A stretch of 64,000 bases of DNA from Aquimarina macrocephali JAMB N27 (GTDB lineage Bacteria; Bacteroidota; Bacteroidia; Flavobacteriales; Flavobacteriaceae): contig NZ_JACA01000001.1 in NCBI RefSeq assembly GCF_000520995.1, forward strand, positions 186,001 to 250,000, read 5' to 3'. Under the pieces are notes generated by a model. It worked only from the letters and a program-made list of their open reading frames with translations, was not told the DNA's origin and made no database searches. The position numbers and the translations under genes are program-made. Shown here piece by piece: positions 1-10,359 of the stretch. Numbering within the stretch: position 1 is the stretch's first letter; each line of letters starts with the position of its first letter.

Positions 1-33
1 AGAAATAGATAGTTTTATTTATTCTCAATGCAT

Positions 34-66
34 AAAAAAAGGGATCGAATATCGATCCCTTTTTTA
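34..66. terminator. Bidirectional intrinsic terminator
   Basis: A perfect 9-bp inverted repeat (AGGGATCGA at 40-48, TCGATCCCT at 52-60) with a 3-base loop is flanked by an A-run on the left and a T-run on the right. It can therefore end transcripts from either side. It lies 3' of pckA on the minus strand. Confidence 0.85.
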
Positions 67-84
67 GTATTAAAGTAAAAAATC

Positions 85-1641
85 TTATTCAAATTGTTTA
101 AAATTCTTTTTGAAAGAATTTACCAGTTCTCCAGCCTTAGTGTCATAAGCATCTTTATCTGCCCATGTATTTCTTGGATTCAGAATATCCGAAGGTACAT
201 CAGGACAAGTTTCTGGCATGCTAAGGTCAAAATAATTATCAGTAATATAGGCTACATCATTAAGCTTACCTTCTAAGGCAGCATTAATCATTGCCCGGGT
301 ATATTTCAGTTTCATTCGGCTTCCTGTACCATATGCTCCACCAGTCCATCCTGTATTTACCAACCATACATTAGCTCCGGTTTTTTCGATCTTACTCATT
401 AGCATATCTCCATACTCTTTAGGATGTAATGGCATAAAAGGAGCTCCAAAGCAAGCAGAAAAGCTTGGTAATGGTTCATTAACTCCCGCTTCTGTTCCTG
501 CAACCTTAGCAGTATACCCGCTAATAAAATGATAAGAAGCTTGCTCTTTGGTTAACTTAGAAATAGGAGGTAATACACCAAAAGCATCTGCAGTAAGGAA
601 AAAGATATTAGTTACCGTTTTACCTCTACTAGGCACCTTGATATTTTCTATGTGATCAATCGGGTAACTTACTCTTGTGTTTTGAGTAATACTGGAGTCT
701 GTATAATCTACAACTCCATTATCATCTATAATTATATTTTCTAATAATGCTCCTTTCTTAATAGCATTATAAATTTCCGGTTCTTTTTCTGAAGAAAGGT
801 CTATTACTTTTGCATAGCATCCTCCTTCAAAGTTAAATACTGTATCTTCTTCTGTCCAGGCATGCTCATCATCTCCTATTAGTCTTCTTTTAGGATCTGT
901 AGATAAAGTAGTTTTACCAGTTCCTGATAATCCAAAAAACAGAGCTGTTTTACCATCTTCTCCTTCATTAGCAGAGCAGTGCATAGGTAAACAATTACGT
1001 TCTACAGGAAGAATGAAATTTAAAGCAGAGAAAATCCCTTTCTTAATCTCACCTGTATATCCGGTTCCTCCTATTAAAGCTATCTTTTTAGAAAAATTAA
1101 GGATTGCAAAATTATGCTGTCGTGTACCATCTACTTCTGGATCTGCCATAAATCCAGGTGCATTAACGATCAACCAATCAGGATCAAAAGACTCTAATTC
1201 TTTCTTTTCCGGCCTTAAAAACATGTTATATGCAAACATATTTGACCATGGATATTCATTAAGTACCCGAATATTTAATTTATACTCTGGGTCGGCACAT
1301 GCATAGCTATCACGTACAAATACTTCTTTCCCTGAAAGATAATTTGTTACTTTATCATACAATGCATCAAATGCATTTTGATCAAAAGGAATATTAATAT
1401 CTCCCCACCACACTTTATCTTGTGTGATATGATCTTTAACAATAAAACGATCCATAGGGGATCGTCCAGTAAATTCTCCTGTGTTAATTGTTAATGCACC
1501 TGATTTGGTAATTTTCCCTTGACCTTTTTGCACTACTTCTTCTTGAAGATTTTCAGAAGATAACTGGTAGCGCATTGTAGCATTTTCAATACCGTAATTC
1601 TTTAACGAAAACGTTTTCGTAGTTGGATACAGTGGTTCCAT
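85..1641 (-). CDS. pckA: Phosphoenolpyruvate carboxykinase (ATP)
   Basis: Converts oxaloacetate and ATP to phosphoenolpyruvate, CO2 and ADP in the cytoplasm, the entry step of gluconeogenesis. The 518-residue product has the normal family length. It carries the substrate-site motif FTGRSPMDRF near residue 60, the P-loop GLSGTGKTT at about 237-245 and the metal-binding IGDDEH just after it. A longer reading from a TTG codon at 1674 is possible, but that codon sits inside a -7 promoter element (1672-1679), so I chose the ATG at 1641. The gene is monocistronic and ends at a strong terminator. Identification is essentially certain; the start is very likely. Confidence 0.97.
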   Translation of the reverse strand: MEPLYPTTKTFSLKNYGIENATMRYQLSSENLQEEVVQKGQGKITKSGALTINTGEFTGRSPMDRFIVKDHITQDKVWWGDINIPFDQNAFDALYDKVTNYLSGKEVFVRDSYACADPEYKLNIRVLNEYPWSNMFAYNMFLRPEKKELESFDPDWLIVNAPGFMADPEVDGTRQHNFAILNFSKKIALIGGTGYTGEIKKGIFSALNFILPVERNCLPMHCSANEGEDGKTALFFGLSGTGKTTLSTDPKRRLIGDDEHAWTEEDTVFNFEGGCYAKVIDLSSEKEPEIYNAIKKGALLENIIIDDNGVVDYTDSSITQNTRVSYPIDHIENIKVPSRGKTVTNIFFLTADAFGVLPPISKLTKEQASYHFISGYTAKVAGTEAGVNEPLPSFSACFGAPFMPLHPKEYGDMLMSKIEKTGANVWLVNTGWTGGAYGTGSRMKLKYTRAMINAALEGKLNDVAYITDNYFDLSMPETCPDVPSDILNPRNTWADKDAYDTKAGELVNSFKKNFKQFE

Positions 1642-1671
1642 ATATAATATGTTGTGTTTGTTATGTACGTG

Positions 1672-1705
1672 CAAAATTATAAATAAAAATTACACCAACC
1701 GACAA
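1672..1705 (-). promoter_or_regulatory. Promoter of pckA
   Basis: On the minus strand TAATTTTG (1672-1679) matches the Bacteroidetes -7 consensus TAnnTTTG. A TTTTTTTG run ending at 1703 supplies a -33 TTG at 23 bp spacing. It lies about 30 bp upstream of the chosen ATG and argues against the longer TTG start. Confidence 0.6.
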
Positions 1706-1710
1706 AAAAA

Positions 1711-2109
1711 TCACTTAATCTTTACCAGTGAAATTACTAAGAAAACCCACCCTAGTATCAATAGAAGGCCTCCCAAAGGGGTAATAAAACCAATACTTGA
1801 CAGGGAAATCCCTAAAACTTCATCGATCACCAAAAGGTATATTGACCCTGAAAAAAGGGTTATTCCCCCCATGAAAAAGTAAAAAATACGCTTTCTGGTA
1901 ACTTCTTGTAAAACAGACATATTCCCCAAAATAATACAAACGATAGCGTGATACATTTGATATCGTACTCCGGTGGTAAAAGAATTAATCTGTTCTGGAT
2001 CTACTAATTTCTCTAATCCATGAGCTCCAAAAGCTCCTAATAACACGGCAAGTAATCCCATCACGGCACCGGTAATCAAAATTGTTTTGTTTGCTGATAT
2101 TTTATCCAT
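1711..2109 (-). CDS. DUF423 family small membrane protein
   Basis: A 132-residue inner-membrane protein with four hydrophobic segments (about residues 8-28, 48-66, 74-93 and 103-128). The GAFGAHGL motif near residue 26 is the hallmark of the DUF423 (YgdD/YwdK) family. The molecular function of this family is not known. It sits 69 bp upstream of pckA on the same strand, but pckA has its own promoter, so an operon is not required. The ATG at 2109 gives the usual family length. Confidence 0.85.
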   Translation of the reverse strand: MDKISANKTILITGAVMGLLAVLLGAFGAHGLEKLVDPEQINSFTTGVRYQMYHAIVCIILGNMSVLQEVTRKRIFYFFMGGITLFSGSIYLLVIDEVLGISLSSIGFITPLGGLLLILGWVFLVISLVKIK

Positions 2110-2246
2110 AATTGACTATAACTAGTATTAAATTTTAAACTTTAGACAAAAATTTTTCAAAAATATAATTAATCCGCAGCTATAGAGAACCTAATCTTTG
2201 CGGTATTTATTACATTCGTATCAAAGTTATCAAAATATCAGAAGGT

Positions 2247-3617
2247 ATGCGAAAGATCTTAGTTATTGGTGCAGGTAAATCTACTGCGGTTCTCATTAAA
2301 TATTTCCAGGATAAATCTATTTCAGAAAATCTATATATCACTATTGGTGATATTTCTATTGAAAACGCAAAAAAACTAGCTGGCGATCATTCTAATACAG
2401 AAGCAGTACTTCTGGATGTTTTTGATCAGAATTCACGAGAAAAAGCTATTCAAAATGCAGATATTGTAGTATCAATGCTTCCTGCACGGTTTCATATCGA
2501 AGTAGCTAAAGACTGCCTGCAATTTGGCAAATCTATGGTTACTGCTTCATATGTTAGCCCAGAAATGCAGGAACTTGATGCAAAAGTTCGTGAAAAAGGG
2601 CTCGTCTTTATGAATGAGATTGGCGTAGATCCTGGTATTGATCATATGAGTGCAATGCAGGTCATCGATCGAATTAGAAATCAAGGAGGTAAAATAATTA
2701 TGTTTGAGTCATTTACAGGTGGCCTGGTCGCTCCCGAAAGTGATACTAACTTATGGAATTATAAATTTACCTGGAATCCTCGTAATGTTGTTATTGCCGG
2801 ACAAGGTGGTGGTGCAGAATTCCTACAGGAAGGAACATATAAGTACATACCTTATCATAAATTATTTAGAAGAACAGAATTTCTCGAAGTCGAAGGTTAT
2901 GGCCGTTTTGAAGCCTATGCAAATCGAAATTCTTTAAAATATCAAAGTATCTATGGATTAGATGATATCTTAACTCTATACAGAGGAACTATAAGAAGAG
3001 TAGGGTTTTCTAGAGCCTGGAATACCTTTGTACAACTAGGTATGACTGCGGATGATTACACTCTTGCGAATTCAGAAGATATGAGCTATCGTGATTTCAC
3101 AAATTGTTTTCTTGCTTATTCTCCTTCGGATTCGGTAGAGTTGAAACTTCGTCATTATCTTAAGATTGATCAAGATGATATTATGTGGGACAAACTCCTG
3201 GAGCTTGATCTTTTTAATCCAGATAAAAAAGTAGGCATTCCTAATGCTACTCCTGCACAGATTCTTCAGAAAATCTTAATGGACAACTGGACCTTGGGTG
3301 AAGGAGATAAAGATATGATTGTGATGTATCATAAGTTTGGTTATGAGATTGACGGCAAACACAAACAGGTAGATGCTACTATGGTAAGTATTGGCGAAAA
3401 TCAAACGTATACAGCAATGGCCAGAACTGTAGGCTTACCAGTTGCAATGGCGACATTACGTATTTTGAATAAACAAATTACTACCCCAGGAGTACAGATC
3501 CCTATTCAGGAAGAGGTGTATACTCCTATACTCAAAGAACTTGAAGAGTATGGTATCGTGTTTAAGGAAAGAGAACGTGATTATCTTGGCTATAACCCCG
3601 ATGGTGTAAAAGGGTAA
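2247..3617 (+). CDS. Saccharopine dehydrogenase family oxidoreductase
   Basis: A 456-residue NAD(P)-dependent enzyme. The N-terminus has a Rossmann GAGKST loop at residues 7-12, followed by the catalytic and saccharopine-binding C-terminal domain with NEIGVDPGIDHM near residue 130. Family members interconvert saccharopine, glutamate and 2-aminoadipate semialdehyde in lysine metabolism. The exact substrate and direction cannot be read from sequence. In this phylum such enzymes are usually assigned to lysine degradation. An Lrp/AsnC-type regulator follows 146 bp downstream on the same strand, which fits amino-acid-responsive control. The ATG at 2247 is preceded by GAAGGT. Confidence 0.85.
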   Translation: MRKILVIGAGKSTAVLIKYFQDKSISENLYITIGDISIENAKKLAGDHSNTEAVLLDVFDQNSREKAIQNADIVVSMLPARFHIEVAKDCLQFGKSMVTASYVSPEMQELDAKVREKGLVFMNEIGVDPGIDHMSAMQVIDRIRNQGGKIIMFESFTGGLVAPESDTNLWNYKFTWNPRNVVIAGQGGGAEFLQEGTYKYIPYHKLFRRTEFLEVEGYGRFEAYANRNSLKYQSIYGLDDILTLYRGTIRRVGFSRAWNTFVQLGMTADDYTLANSEDMSYRDFTNCFLAYSPSDSVELKLRHYLKIDQDDIMWDKLLELDLFNPDKKVGIPNATPAQILQKILMDNWTLGEGDKDMIVMYHKFGYEIDGKHKQVDATMVSIGENQTYTAMARTVGLPVAMATLRILNKQITTPGVQIPIQEEVYTPILKELEEYGIVFKERERDYLGYNPDGVKG

Positions 3618-3763
3618 ATTGAATTAAAGAATTATCCTTTTTTAAATTAATCTAGAATCTATTGAATTGTTATCTAATTTAATTTTTTAATAATTTCTAG
3701 TTTTACGTTTCAATTACAAACCATTAATTGTATTTTTAGTTAATAATTGTAATTTTATATCCT

Positions 3764-4234
3764 ATGAAAGGTCAAAACAATAACTTAAAAATTGACGGCA
3801 TTGACAAAGAGATTTTACGCAATCTTATGGAAGATGCCCGAAGACCTATCCTGGAAATTGCCAGAAAAATAGGAATATCTGGTGCCGCTATTCATCAAAG
3901 ACTTCGTAAGCTCGAAGCTTCAGGGCTTATTACCGGATCAAAGTTTATTATCGATCCCAAAGTACTAGGATATAAAACAATGGCTTTTGTAGGTGTACAT
4001 CTCGACAAAGCCGTAAGTAACCCAAAAGCAGTAAAACAATTACGAGACATCCCAGAAGTAATCGAATGTCATTACACTACAGGAAATTGGTCTATTTTTA
4101 TTAAAATACTATGTAGAGACAATGAACATTTAATGGTTGTATTGAATAAAAACATTCAAGCTATAGAAGGTGTATCTCGTACAGAGACTTTTATATCATT
4201 AGATCAGCAGATTGATCGACAAATCAAGATCTAA
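3764..4234 (+). CDS. Lrp/AsnC family transcriptional regulator
   Basis: A 156-residue protein of typical family length. An N-terminal winged helix-turn-helix (about residues 8-70, with DKEILRNLMEDARRPILEIA and SGAAIHQRLRKLEASGLI) precedes a C-terminal RAM/ACT-like domain (about 75-150) that binds amino acids and sets the oligomer state. Such proteins act as leucine- or lysine-responsive global or local regulators. The neighbouring saccharopine-dehydrogenase-like gene is the obvious candidate target; this is inference from position. The ligand cannot be predicted. Confidence 0.9.
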   Translation: MKGQNNNLKIDGIDKEILRNLMEDARRPILEIARKIGISGAAIHQRLRKLEASGLITGSKFIIDPKVLGYKTMAFVGVHLDKAVSNPKAVKQLRDIPEVIECHYTTGNWSIFIKILCRDNEHLMVVLNKNIQAIEGVSRTETFISLDQQIDRQIKI

Positions 4235-4305
4235 TTTTCTTTAAAATTAATAAAACAGAGACTACCCAAAGTAAACGACAAAGACACTTCGAATAGCCTC
4301 TAACT

Positions 4306-4335
4306 AATCATTTCATAACTAATCATTTCATAACT
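4306..4335. repeat. Short tandem repeat at a 3' junction
   Basis: The 14-base unit ACTAATCATTTCAT is present twice in tandem just downstream of the lipoprotein gene's stop codon. It may be a slippage product. No function is evident. Confidence 0.6.
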
Positions 4336-4931
4336 TATTTTTTTATCACATCAGGATTAGCAACCGCAGAACATATTTTCTTTCGGTAGGTAACACGTAT
4401 TGACATTCTATACGGGCCATAAACAGTCACCATAAACCCACCTATTCTTTCATAGTTTGTAATTAGATAAGACGAATTTGGTCTAGCATACATTGCCGCA
4501 TCTTTCCAGGCATCCAATCTACCAGTCATTGCACTAGCTGGATAACAACAATTATTTAAATCTATTTTTATTACCCGTGTTTGTGTGATATTAGACCACC
4601 AATTACAATTTGAGGGAAGTGATTCTCTACGGCAATTATTTAGCATATCTACCATTAGATATTGGTTAGGCATATCCCTGCCATTCCCTGATGTAAAATC
4701 ACACCCATCATTGGTTAAATTATCAGAGCAAGAAGCTCTACCCACATAACACACACCAGCTTCTTCTCCTTGTTCTAGCCCTTTTGTAGTAATCTCTTCT
4801 GCATTTTCTTCTAATTTCTCGATTTTCAATTCTTCTTCTTGTTCACAAGACGTTATTAAAAATGCTCCAATACATACACATACAATCAAAAAAGAATACT
4901 TTACTTTGTTTAGTGTTTTACGTTTTTCCAT
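4335..4931 (-). CDS. Cysteine-rich predicted lipoprotein of unknown function
   Basis: I do not recognise the family. The 198-residue product starts with a lipoprotein signal peptide: positive MEKRK, a hydrophobic stretch at 14-27, and lipobox ITSC with Cys29. An acidic linker (EQEEELKIEKLEENAEE) follows. The mature domain holds about eight further cysteines and many aromatic residues, which suggests a disulfide-stabilised extracytoplasmic domain. It is monocistronic, converges with the Lrp gene, and ends at the short tandem repeat. The ATG at 4931 is well placed for the signal peptide. Exported location is well supported; function is open. Confidence 0.7.
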   Translation of the reverse strand: MEKRKTLNKVKYSFLIVCVCIGAFLITSCEQEEELKIEKLEENAEEITTKGLEQGEEAGVCYVGRASCSDNLTNDGCDFTSGNGRDMPNQYLMVDMLNNCRRESLPSNCNWWSNITQTRVIKIDLNNCCYPASAMTGRLDAWKDAAMYARPNSSYLITNYERIGGFMVTVYGPYRMSIRVTYRKKICSAVANPDVIKK

Positions 4932-5084
4932 AATACTGTAAGTTTTAAGTGTCTACTCTTTTAAAAAGGATTTTCGACTCACTCCTTAAATTGATGATTT
5001 ACAGTATAGTGTCATATCTTAAAATCTATTACCCAAAAAATAATTTCCTTTTTTCAAAACGTATTCTAAATTCTTTAAGCAAAT

Positions 5085-5120
5085 AAAAAGCTGTTCACAT
5101 TTTACCGTAAACAGCTTTTT
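5085..5120. terminator. Intrinsic terminator
   Basis: An 11-bp inverted repeat (AAAAAGCTGTT at 5085-5095, AACAGCTTTTT at 5110-5120) lies just 3' of the zinc peptidase gene. It gives a T-run on the minus transcript. Confidence 0.8.
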
Positions 5121-5168
5121 ATCAAAACTCTTCATTCCTTCATAAGAAAAGGAACACCATTATTTTAT

Positions 5169-5861
5169 TTAATCCCTTCTACCCATAAAGATAGAGATAA
5201 AGTACAGTAAGGTTGCCAAAGAACCTAAAGCAGCTACTACATAAGTACGAGCAGCCCATTTCAATGCATCTTTTGCCCCTGCATGCTCCTGGGTAGTAAG
5301 CATATTATTATTTTCTAACCATGCTAATGCTCTATTACTAGCATCATACTCTACAGGAAGTGTAATAAATGCAAATAACGTAGTTACTCCGAATAATATA
5401 ATCCCAACCAGGAAAATAGTATTTCCAAAGATCATTCCAGATGCTGAAAGAATAAGCCCTCCCATAATCACAAAATTAGAGAGTTTACTTGCAACTCCTA
5501 CAGCAGGTACTATCTTTGATCGCATTGTTAACCAACTATATGATGTGGCATGTTGCACAGCATGACCACATTCATGAGCAGCAACTGCCGCTGCCGCTGC
5601 ATTACGTTGACTATACACTCCTTCACTCAAATTTACTGTCTTATTTAACGGATTATAATGATCCGTAAGCATTCCTGCTGTAGAGACCACCTGCACATCA
5701 CGAATCCCGTTATCCTGTAGCATTTTCGTAGCAATTTCTGCACCACTCATGCCATTTTGCAAACTGATATTAGAATATTTCTTGAATTTACTTTTGAGTT
5801 TATTGCTTACATAGGTACTCACCAAAAATATGACTCCCGCAATAATATAATATCCCATCAT
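5169..5861 (-). CDS. Membrane zinc metallopeptidase (YugP type)
   Basis: A 230-residue membrane protein with an N-terminal anchor (residues 3-18) and hydrophobic segments around 120-170 and 205-225. The zinc-peptidase signature HECGH (HExxH type) lies near residue 92 in the context AAAVAAHECGHAVQHA. This matches the neutral zinc metallopeptidase 2 family (YugP), whose physiological substrates are unknown. The length is normal. It stands alone between terminators. Two adjacent Met codons open the frame (5861 and 5858); either could start. Confidence 0.88.
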   Translation of the reverse strand: MMGYYIIAGVIFLVSTYVSNKLKSKFKKYSNISLQNGMSGAEIATKMLQDNGIRDVQVVSTAGMLTDHYNPLNKTVNLSEGVYSQRNAAAAAVAAHECGHAVQHATSYSWLTMRSKIVPAVGVASKLSNFVIMGGLILSASGMIFGNTIFLVGIILFGVTTLFAFITLPVEYDASNRALAWLENNNMLTTQEHAGAKDALKWAARTYVVAALGSLATLLYFISIFMGRRD

Positions 5862-5907
5862 AACTATTCACTTTTTTTATTGTAATTAAACTTGGTATAT
5901 AAAATAC

Positions 5908-5936
5908 AAAAACCTCGCCATAATAACGAGGTTTTT
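5908..5936. terminator. Intrinsic terminator of ald
   Basis: A 10-bp inverted repeat (AAAAACCTCG at 5908-5917, CGAGGTTTTT at 5927-5936) with a 9-base loop. It lies 3' of the alanine dehydrogenase gene on the minus strand. Confidence 0.85.
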
Positions 5937-5971
5937 GATTAAATAAACTTGAGTTAGCCAATAAATCGAGT

Positions 5972-7087
5972 TTAATTCAAATATGCATTTACATCTTTTA
6001 AAGGAAGATTAAAAGCTTCGGATATCGCAGGATATACAACATCACCGTTAATCACGTTTAGTCCTTTTTTAAGTGGTATATTTTCATTACAAGCTTTTTT
6101 CCAGCCTTTATTTGCCAATTGTACTGCATATGGCAAAGTGACATTAGTTAATGCCAAAGTTGACGTATATGGTACTGCACCTGGCATATTTGCAACAGAA
6201 TAATGTACAACATCATCAATAATATATACTGGATCCTGGTGCGTTGTTGGTTTTGTTGTTTCAAAACAACCTCCCTGATCTACTGCTACATCTACTACCA
6301 CAGTTCCTGGGCGCATCTCTTTAAGCATATCACGAGTGATCAATTTTGGTGCTTTTGCACCTGGTATTAATACTCCTCCGATAATTAAATCAGAATCTTT
6401 TATATGCTTACGAATATTATACTCGTTAGAATATTCTGTCTTAACATTTGCAGCCATTACATCATCTAAGTAGCGTAATCTCTTCATACTAATATCCAAA
6501 ATCGTTACATCAGCTCCCATTCCTGCAGCCATCTTAGCAGCTTGAGTTCCTACTACACCTCCACCAAGTACTAATACTTTTGCTGGTGGAACACCAGGAA
6601 CACCACCAAGAAGAACTCCTCTTCCTTTTAATGGTTTTTCTAAAAACTTAGCTCCTTGTTGGATAGACATACGTCCTGCTACTTCACTCATCGGAGTTAA
6701 TAATGGAAGACTTCGATCTGGATCTTCAACAGTTTCATAAGAAACACAAACCGAACCGCTTTCAATCATTGCATTAGTTAATGCTTCTCCCGATGCAAAA
6801 TGAAAGTATGTAAACACCAATTGATCCTTTTTGATCAATTTATATTCTGGCTCAATAGGTTCCTTGACCTTAATAATCATTTCAGCAGTACTATATACCT
6901 CTTCTATAGTAGGCAAAATTTTAGCACCTGCTTTGATATATTCTTCATCTTCAAAACCACTTTGAAGACCAGCATTCTGCTGTATGAAAACAGTATGACC
7001 ATGTCTAACAAGCTCCATAGTCCCGGCAGGAGTTACACCTACTCTGTTCTCGTTATTTTTGATTTCTTTGGGAACACCAATTACCAT
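5972..7087 (-). CDS. ald: Alanine dehydrogenase
   Basis: Catalyses reversible NAD-dependent oxidative deamination of L-alanine to pyruvate and ammonia in the cytoplasm. The 371-residue product starts MVIGVPKEIKNNENRVG, the conserved N-terminus of the family. It has the Rossmann motif VLGGGVVGTQAAKMA around residue 175 and a conserved MPGAVPYTSTLALTN segment near the C-terminus. The frame is open 16 codons further upstream, but the added segment is unlike the family, so the ATG at 7087 is preferred. It is monocistronic with its own terminator. Confidence 0.96.
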   Translation of the reverse strand: MVIGVPKEIKNNENRVGVTPAGTMELVRHGHTVFIQQNAGLQSGFEDEEYIKAGAKILPTIEEVYSTAEMIIKVKEPIEPEYKLIKKDQLVFTYFHFASGEALTNAMIESGSVCVSYETVEDPDRSLPLLTPMSEVAGRMSIQQGAKFLEKPLKGRGVLLGGVPGVPPAKVLVLGGGVVGTQAAKMAAGMGADVTILDISMKRLRYLDDVMAANVKTEYSNEYNIRKHIKDSDLIIGGVLIPGAKAPKLITRDMLKEMRPGTVVVDVAVDQGGCFETTKPTTHQDPVYIIDDVVHYSVANMPGAVPYTSTLALTNVTLPYAVQLANKGWKKACNENIPLKKGLNVINGDVVYPAISEAFNLPLKDVNAYLN

Positions 7088-7135
7088 ATCTCTAATTTTT
7101 GTGCCGAAAATATATGTTTTTCGCAAAATACACAA

Positions 7136-7432
7136 TTAAAAAACTTCAAAAAATACAATCTTAACAATTTTGAAGAATCTTTGATTTTTCCTAAAAAAAT
7201 TAGTTTTTCAACAGTATATTTCGTTTTTATTGAAATTTTTTCGATAGAAATCAAAAATCACTTACAGATTGATATTTTCTGTTTTTATATCACTAATTAT
7301 TTTTTGATTAAAAAATAAAAAAAACAATAAATTAACATCAAATAATGGTAAAACCATCACACAAAGTGAGGTTGACGGTCCTACTTTTACCCTTAAACAT
7401 CTCAATGAAGTAATACATTAAAAATCAATATA
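7136..7432. other. AT-rich intergenic region
   Basis: About 300 bases between leuS and ald, very rich in A and T. I see no convincing gene, hairpin terminator or promoter match beyond what such base composition gives by chance. Confidence 0.5.
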
Positions 7433-10246
7433 CTACCCAACCACATTTACAATTTTACCAGGTACTACGATTATCTTTTTAGGTTCTCGACCAGCAAGTT
7501 GTTCTTGTGTCTTTTCATGCGCCATAACTGCTTCTTCGATCTCATCTTTGCTTAGGTCTAACGATAACTCCATCGTAAAACGCATTTTGCCATTAAACGA
7601 AATCGGATATTGCTTGGTACTTTCTACCAGATGTTTCTCTTCGAAAACAGGAAATGCTGCTGTCGATATAGATTCTTTATGTCCTAATTTGTACCATAAC
7701 TCTTCTGCGATGTGAGGAGCATAAGGAGAAATTAATACGATCAAGGATTCTAAAATCGCTCTCGAAGTACATTTTTGAGCTGTCAATTCATTTACCGCAA
7801 TCATAAAGGTACTTACCGATGTATTAAACGAGAAATTCTCGATATCTTCTTCTACCTTTTTGATAGTTTTATGCAATGTTTTTAAATCGTCTTTGGTAGG
7901 TTCGGCATCGGTTACACCAAATGTCTCGCCATCATGATATAATTTCCATAATTTTTTAAGGAAAGAATGTACTCCTGTAATCCCAGCAGTATTCCAAGGT
8001 TTTGCTTGTTCTAGTGGCCCGAGGAACATCTCATACAAACGTAAACTATCTGCTCCATACTGCTCGCAAATACCATCTGGATTCACCACATTAAACCATC
8101 GTTTCGACATTTTTTCTACTTCTCTACCTACGATGTATTTTCCATCTTCAAGTTCAAAATCAGCATCATTAAATTGTGGTTGCCATTTTCTTAAAGCATC
8201 CACATTTAGTTCATCCGAATTATTGATCAAACTTACATCCACACGAAGTTCTTCTGTTTCATATTGATCTTTTAATCCTTTAGAAACATACGTATTAGAA
8301 CCGCTAATCCTATACACAATAGCACTAGTTCCTAAAATCATCCCTTGGTTGATTAGTTTTTTAAATGGCTCATCAACGGTAAGGTATGCTCTGTCTTTTA
8401 AGAATTTTGTCCAGAAACGAGAATATAATAAGTGACCGGTTGCATGTTCGTTCCCTCCGATATACAAGTCCACGTTTTCCCAGTACTGCATCGCTTCCGC
8501 GGAAGCGAATTCAGAATCATTACCAGCATCCATATATCGAAACGGATACCACGAGCTCCCTGCCCATCCCGGCATGGTATTTAATTCTAAAGGAAAGACG
8601 CTAGTGTGATTTATTAGGTCATTAGAAACCACCTCATTTTTCTCGGCGTCCCATGCCCAAACATCGGCACGGCCTAATGGCGGCTCACCGGTTTCTGTAG
8701 GTAGATATTTTTCTACTTCGGGTAGTGCTAACGGTAAATGTGCTACATCGATCATCTGTGGCATCCCATCTACATAATATACCGGAAACGGTTCTCCCCA
8801 ATATCGTTGACGGCTAAATACCGCATCGCGTAATCTATAATTGGTTTTACCTTGCCCCTGACCTAGTTTTTCTAACTCATAAATAGCAGTCTTGGTTGCT
8901 TTTTTATAGTTTAAACCATTAAGGAAATCAGAATTTCCAATTATGGTTTTTTCTTTATCGGCAAAAGCTTCTTCAGAAATATCTACTCCTTCAAAAATAT
9001 TAGTGATAGGTATATTAAAATGTTTTGCAAAATCGTAATCACGTTGATCCCCACATGGCACTGCCATTACAGCTCCGGTACCATACCCTGCTAATACATA
9101 ATCTCCGATCCAGACAGGTACTGGTTCTTTGGTAAATGGGTGCTCTGCATATGCCCCTGTAAATACTCCACTAATGGTTTTTACATCTGCCATACGCTCA
9201 CGTTCGCTACGTTTGGCTGTTGCTTCAATATAGGCTTCTACATCAGCTTTCTGTTCGGGAGTTGTTATCTTAGCAACCAATTCATGTTCTGGAGCTAATG
9301 TCATAAACGTAGCGCCAAAAATAGTATCAGGACGTGTGGTAAACACTTCGATTACTTCATCGTGTTGTTTTATAGTAAACATAACGCTGGCACCAACAGA
9401 TTTCCCGATCCAGTTACGTTGTGATTCTTTTAGAGAATCTGTCCAATCGATTGTTTCTAATCCTTGTAGTAATCGTTCTGCATAGGCAGAAATACGCATA
9501 CTCCACTGTGTCATTTTTTTACGAATCACAGGATATCCTCCTCGCTCAGAAACTCCGTTTACAATCTCATCATTTGCCAATACTGTTCCCAATTGCGGAC
9601 ACCAGTTTACTTCGGTCTCTGCCAAATAGGTCAATCTGTATTTTAATAGTACTTCTTGCTTTTCTTTTGAAGAAAAATTATTCCAATCCCCGGCAGTGAA
9701 TGGTGTTATATTTTCATCACAAACCGCATTTACTTTTACATTTCCTTCTGATGTAAAAACAGTTTCCAGATCATCAATCGCTCTTGCTTTATCAGCATCT
9801 TTATCGTACCACGAATTAAAAAGCTCTATAAAGATCCACTGTGTCCATTTATAAAAATTAGGATCACTGGTTTTTACTTCGCGACTCCAATCAAAAGAGA
9901 ATCCGATTTTATCTAATTGCTCACGATAGCGAGCTATATTTTCTTTGGTTGTTAGAGCTGGATGCTGCCCCGTCTGGATCGCATACTGCTCTGCTGGTAA
10001 TCCAAAAGAATCATATCCTTGCGGGTGTAATACATTAAATCCTTTATGACGTTTATAGCGTGCATAGATATCACTGGCAATATACCCCAACGGGTGTCCA
10101 ACGTGTAATCCTGCACCTGATGGATATGGAAACATATCCAATACATAATATTTAGGTTTATCACTGTTGTTTTCAGCTTTAAAAGTGCTTTTTTCTGCCC
10201 AATATTTTTGCCATCTGGCTTCAATAATATTAAAATCGTAGCTCAT
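7433..10246 (-). CDS. leuS: Leucyl-tRNA synthetase
   Basis: Charges tRNA-Leu with leucine. The 937-residue class I synthetase has the HIGH-type motif in [14 protein letters not shown] near residue 48. The CP1 editing domain runs through the middle ([11 protein letters not shown] is visible). The KMSKR motif lies near residue 710, followed by the anticodon-binding domain. The length is on the long side for bacteria but usual for Bacteroidota. It is transcribed alone. The ATG at 10246 opens with [16 protein letters not shown], a typical LeuRS start. Confidence 0.97.
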   Translation of the reverse strand: MSYDFNIIEARWQKYWAEKSTFKAENNSDKPKYYVLDMFPYPSGAGLHVGHPLGYIASDIYARYKRHKGFNVLHPQGYDSFGLPAEQYAIQTGQHPALTTKENIARYREQLDKIGFSFDWSREVKTSDPNFYKWTQWIFIELFNSWYDKDADKARAIDDLETVFTSEGNVKVNAVCDENITPFTAGDWNNFSSKEKQEVLLKYRLTYLAETEVNWCPQLGTVLANDEIVNGVSERGGYPVIRKKMTQWSMRISAYAERLLQGLETIDWTDSLKESQRNWIGKSVGASVMFTIKQHDEVIEVFTTRPDTIFGATFMTLAPEHELVAKITTPEQKADVEAYIEATAKRSERERMADVKTISGVFTGAYAEHPFTKEPVPVWIGDYVLAGYGTGAVMAVPCGDQRDYDFAKHFNIPITNIFEGVDISEEAFADKEKTIIGNSDFLNGLNYKKATKTAIYELEKLGQGQGKTNYRLRDAVFSRQRYWGEPFPVYYVDGMPQMIDVAHLPLALPEVEKYLPTETGEPPLGRADVWAWDAEKNEVVSNDLINHTSVFPLELNTMPGWAGSSWYPFRYMDAGNDSEFASAEAMQYWENVDLYIGGNEHATGHLLYSRFWTKFLKDRAYLTVDEPFKKLINQGMILGTSAIVYRISGSNTYVSKGLKDQYETEELRVDVSLINNSDELNVDALRKWQPQFNDADFELEDGKYIVGREVEKMSKRWFNVVNPDGICEQYGADSLRLYEMFLGPLEQAKPWNTAGITGVHSFLKKLWKLYHDGETFGVTDAEPTKDDLKTLHKTIKKVEEDIENFSFNTSVSTFMIAVNELTAQKCTSRAILESLIVLISPYAPHIAEELWYKLGHKESISTAAFPVFEEKHLVESTKQYPISFNGKMRFTMELSLDLSKDEIEEAVMAHEKTQEQLAGREPKKIIVVPGKIVNVVG

Positions 10247-10283
10247 TACGTTTATTTCTGTATTACCATTTTTATGAGAAGTG

Positions 10284-10291
10284 CAAAAATA
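10284..10291 (-). promoter_or_regulatory. -7 promoter element of leuS
   Basis: TATTTTTG on the minus strand matches TAnnTTTG, 38 bp upstream of the leuS ATG. No clear -33 TTG was found at the usual distance, so support is moderate. Confidence 0.4.
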
Positions 10292-10359
10292 TGGTATATA
10301 CTAATATTATTGTGTCTAATTTGAAGAAATGTAATAATATTAGAAGTCTTTTATCGATT

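Noticed and set aside
1642..1674. N-terminal extension of pckA from a TTG
   Set aside because: The codon lies within a good -7 promoter element and the added residues do not resemble the family.
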